Source: a bacterium
GTDB lineage: Bacteria > UBA9089 > JASEGY01
DNA length: 5,679 nucleotides
Direction of reading: 5' to 3'
Assembly: GCA_030019105.1 (NCBI GenBank)
Contig: JASEGY010000254.1
Coordinates: 1-5,679, forward strand
Shown here: piece after piece, positions 5,538 through 5,679 of the stretch
Layout: each line of letters starts with the position of its first letter
How positions within the stretch are numbered: the stretch's first letter is position 1
Notes under the pieces: model-generated
Seen by the model: the letters and a program-made list of their open reading frames with translations, nothing else
Told to the model about the DNA's origin: nothing
The model's database searches: none
Translations under genes and position numbers: made by a program

Positions 5538-5679
5538 ATGAGACGCAGTTACCTATCACGGCCTCTGGCCGCAACCAAACCAATTTTGGATTGCAGATTG
5601 CGGATTGCGGATTGTAAGATGTTCGTAACTATAGCTCTTAAGATAAATATTTTGGGGTAAGCGAATTCAAGATAGGCTA
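5538..5679. other. Downstream tail without a gene
   Basis: After the TAA at 5535-5537 there are 21 bp of unremarkable sequence, then the second repeat copy with extra 7-bp units. The last 65 bp (5615-5679) are AT-rich and show no ORF, RNA gene or clear promoter. There is no U-tract terminator; only the GC palindrome at 5559-5571 could slow transcription. Confidence 0.5.
5559..5606. repeat. 48-bp dispersed repeat, copy 2
   Basis: This is identical to 3296-3343 in direct orientation. It starts 21 bp after the stop of the beta-barrel gene. The tandem 7-bp tail is longer here: GGATTGC 5588-5594, AGATTGC 5595-5601, GGATTGC 5602-5608 and GGATTG 5609-5614. Confidence 0.88.

Overview
The window reads as chromosomal DNA of a diderm (Gram-negative type) bacterium, probably an uncultured environmental lineage. 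Two large genes encode exported envelope proteins. One has a Sec signal peptide followed by fibronectin type III-like modules. The other looks like an outer-membrane beta-barrel ending in an aromatic C-terminal beta-signal. Small DUF5647/DUF7718-like genes and repeat-rich intergenic DNA are, from memory, typical of genomes such as Omnitrophota, Planctomycetota or Desulfobacterota. No marker gene fixes the taxon.

Layout. 1-82: leader with a strong ribosome binding site. 83-2110 (+): secreted multi-module FN3-like protein of 675 aa. 2111-2486: convergent gap made almost entirely of short tandem and nested inverted repeats. 2487-3567 (-): a compact operon-like block, read right to left as a broken DUF7718-like gene (3567-3077) followed by two paralogous DUF5647-like genes (3080-2802 and 2747-2487). 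3568-3818: divergent gap with a small non-autonomous mobile element and candidate back-to-back promoters. 3819-5537 (+): beta-barrel-like outer-membrane protein of 572 aa. 5538-5679: tail carrying a second copy of the repeat that interrupts the DUF7718-like gene.

The main result is the minus-strand block. Its first gene can be recognised only by joining two pieces: 37 N-terminal codons at 3567-3457 and 70 C-terminal codons at 3289-3080 plus the stop. About 167 bp of repeat DNA separates them, and removing that length restores one frame of 107 codons. The broken gene overlaps the next one by 4 bp (ATGA), and the next gene is followed by its own diverged copy. A second insertion, an 89-bp cloverleaf-like MITE with 16-bp terminal repeats and a TTA target duplication, lies between the likely promoter and the broken gene. 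The block therefore looks like a two-component small-protein module, possibly toxin-antitoxin-like, whose first component has been destroyed by repeat insertion while the duplicated second component stays open. The two envelope genes are on the other strand, and nothing in the sequence links them to this module.
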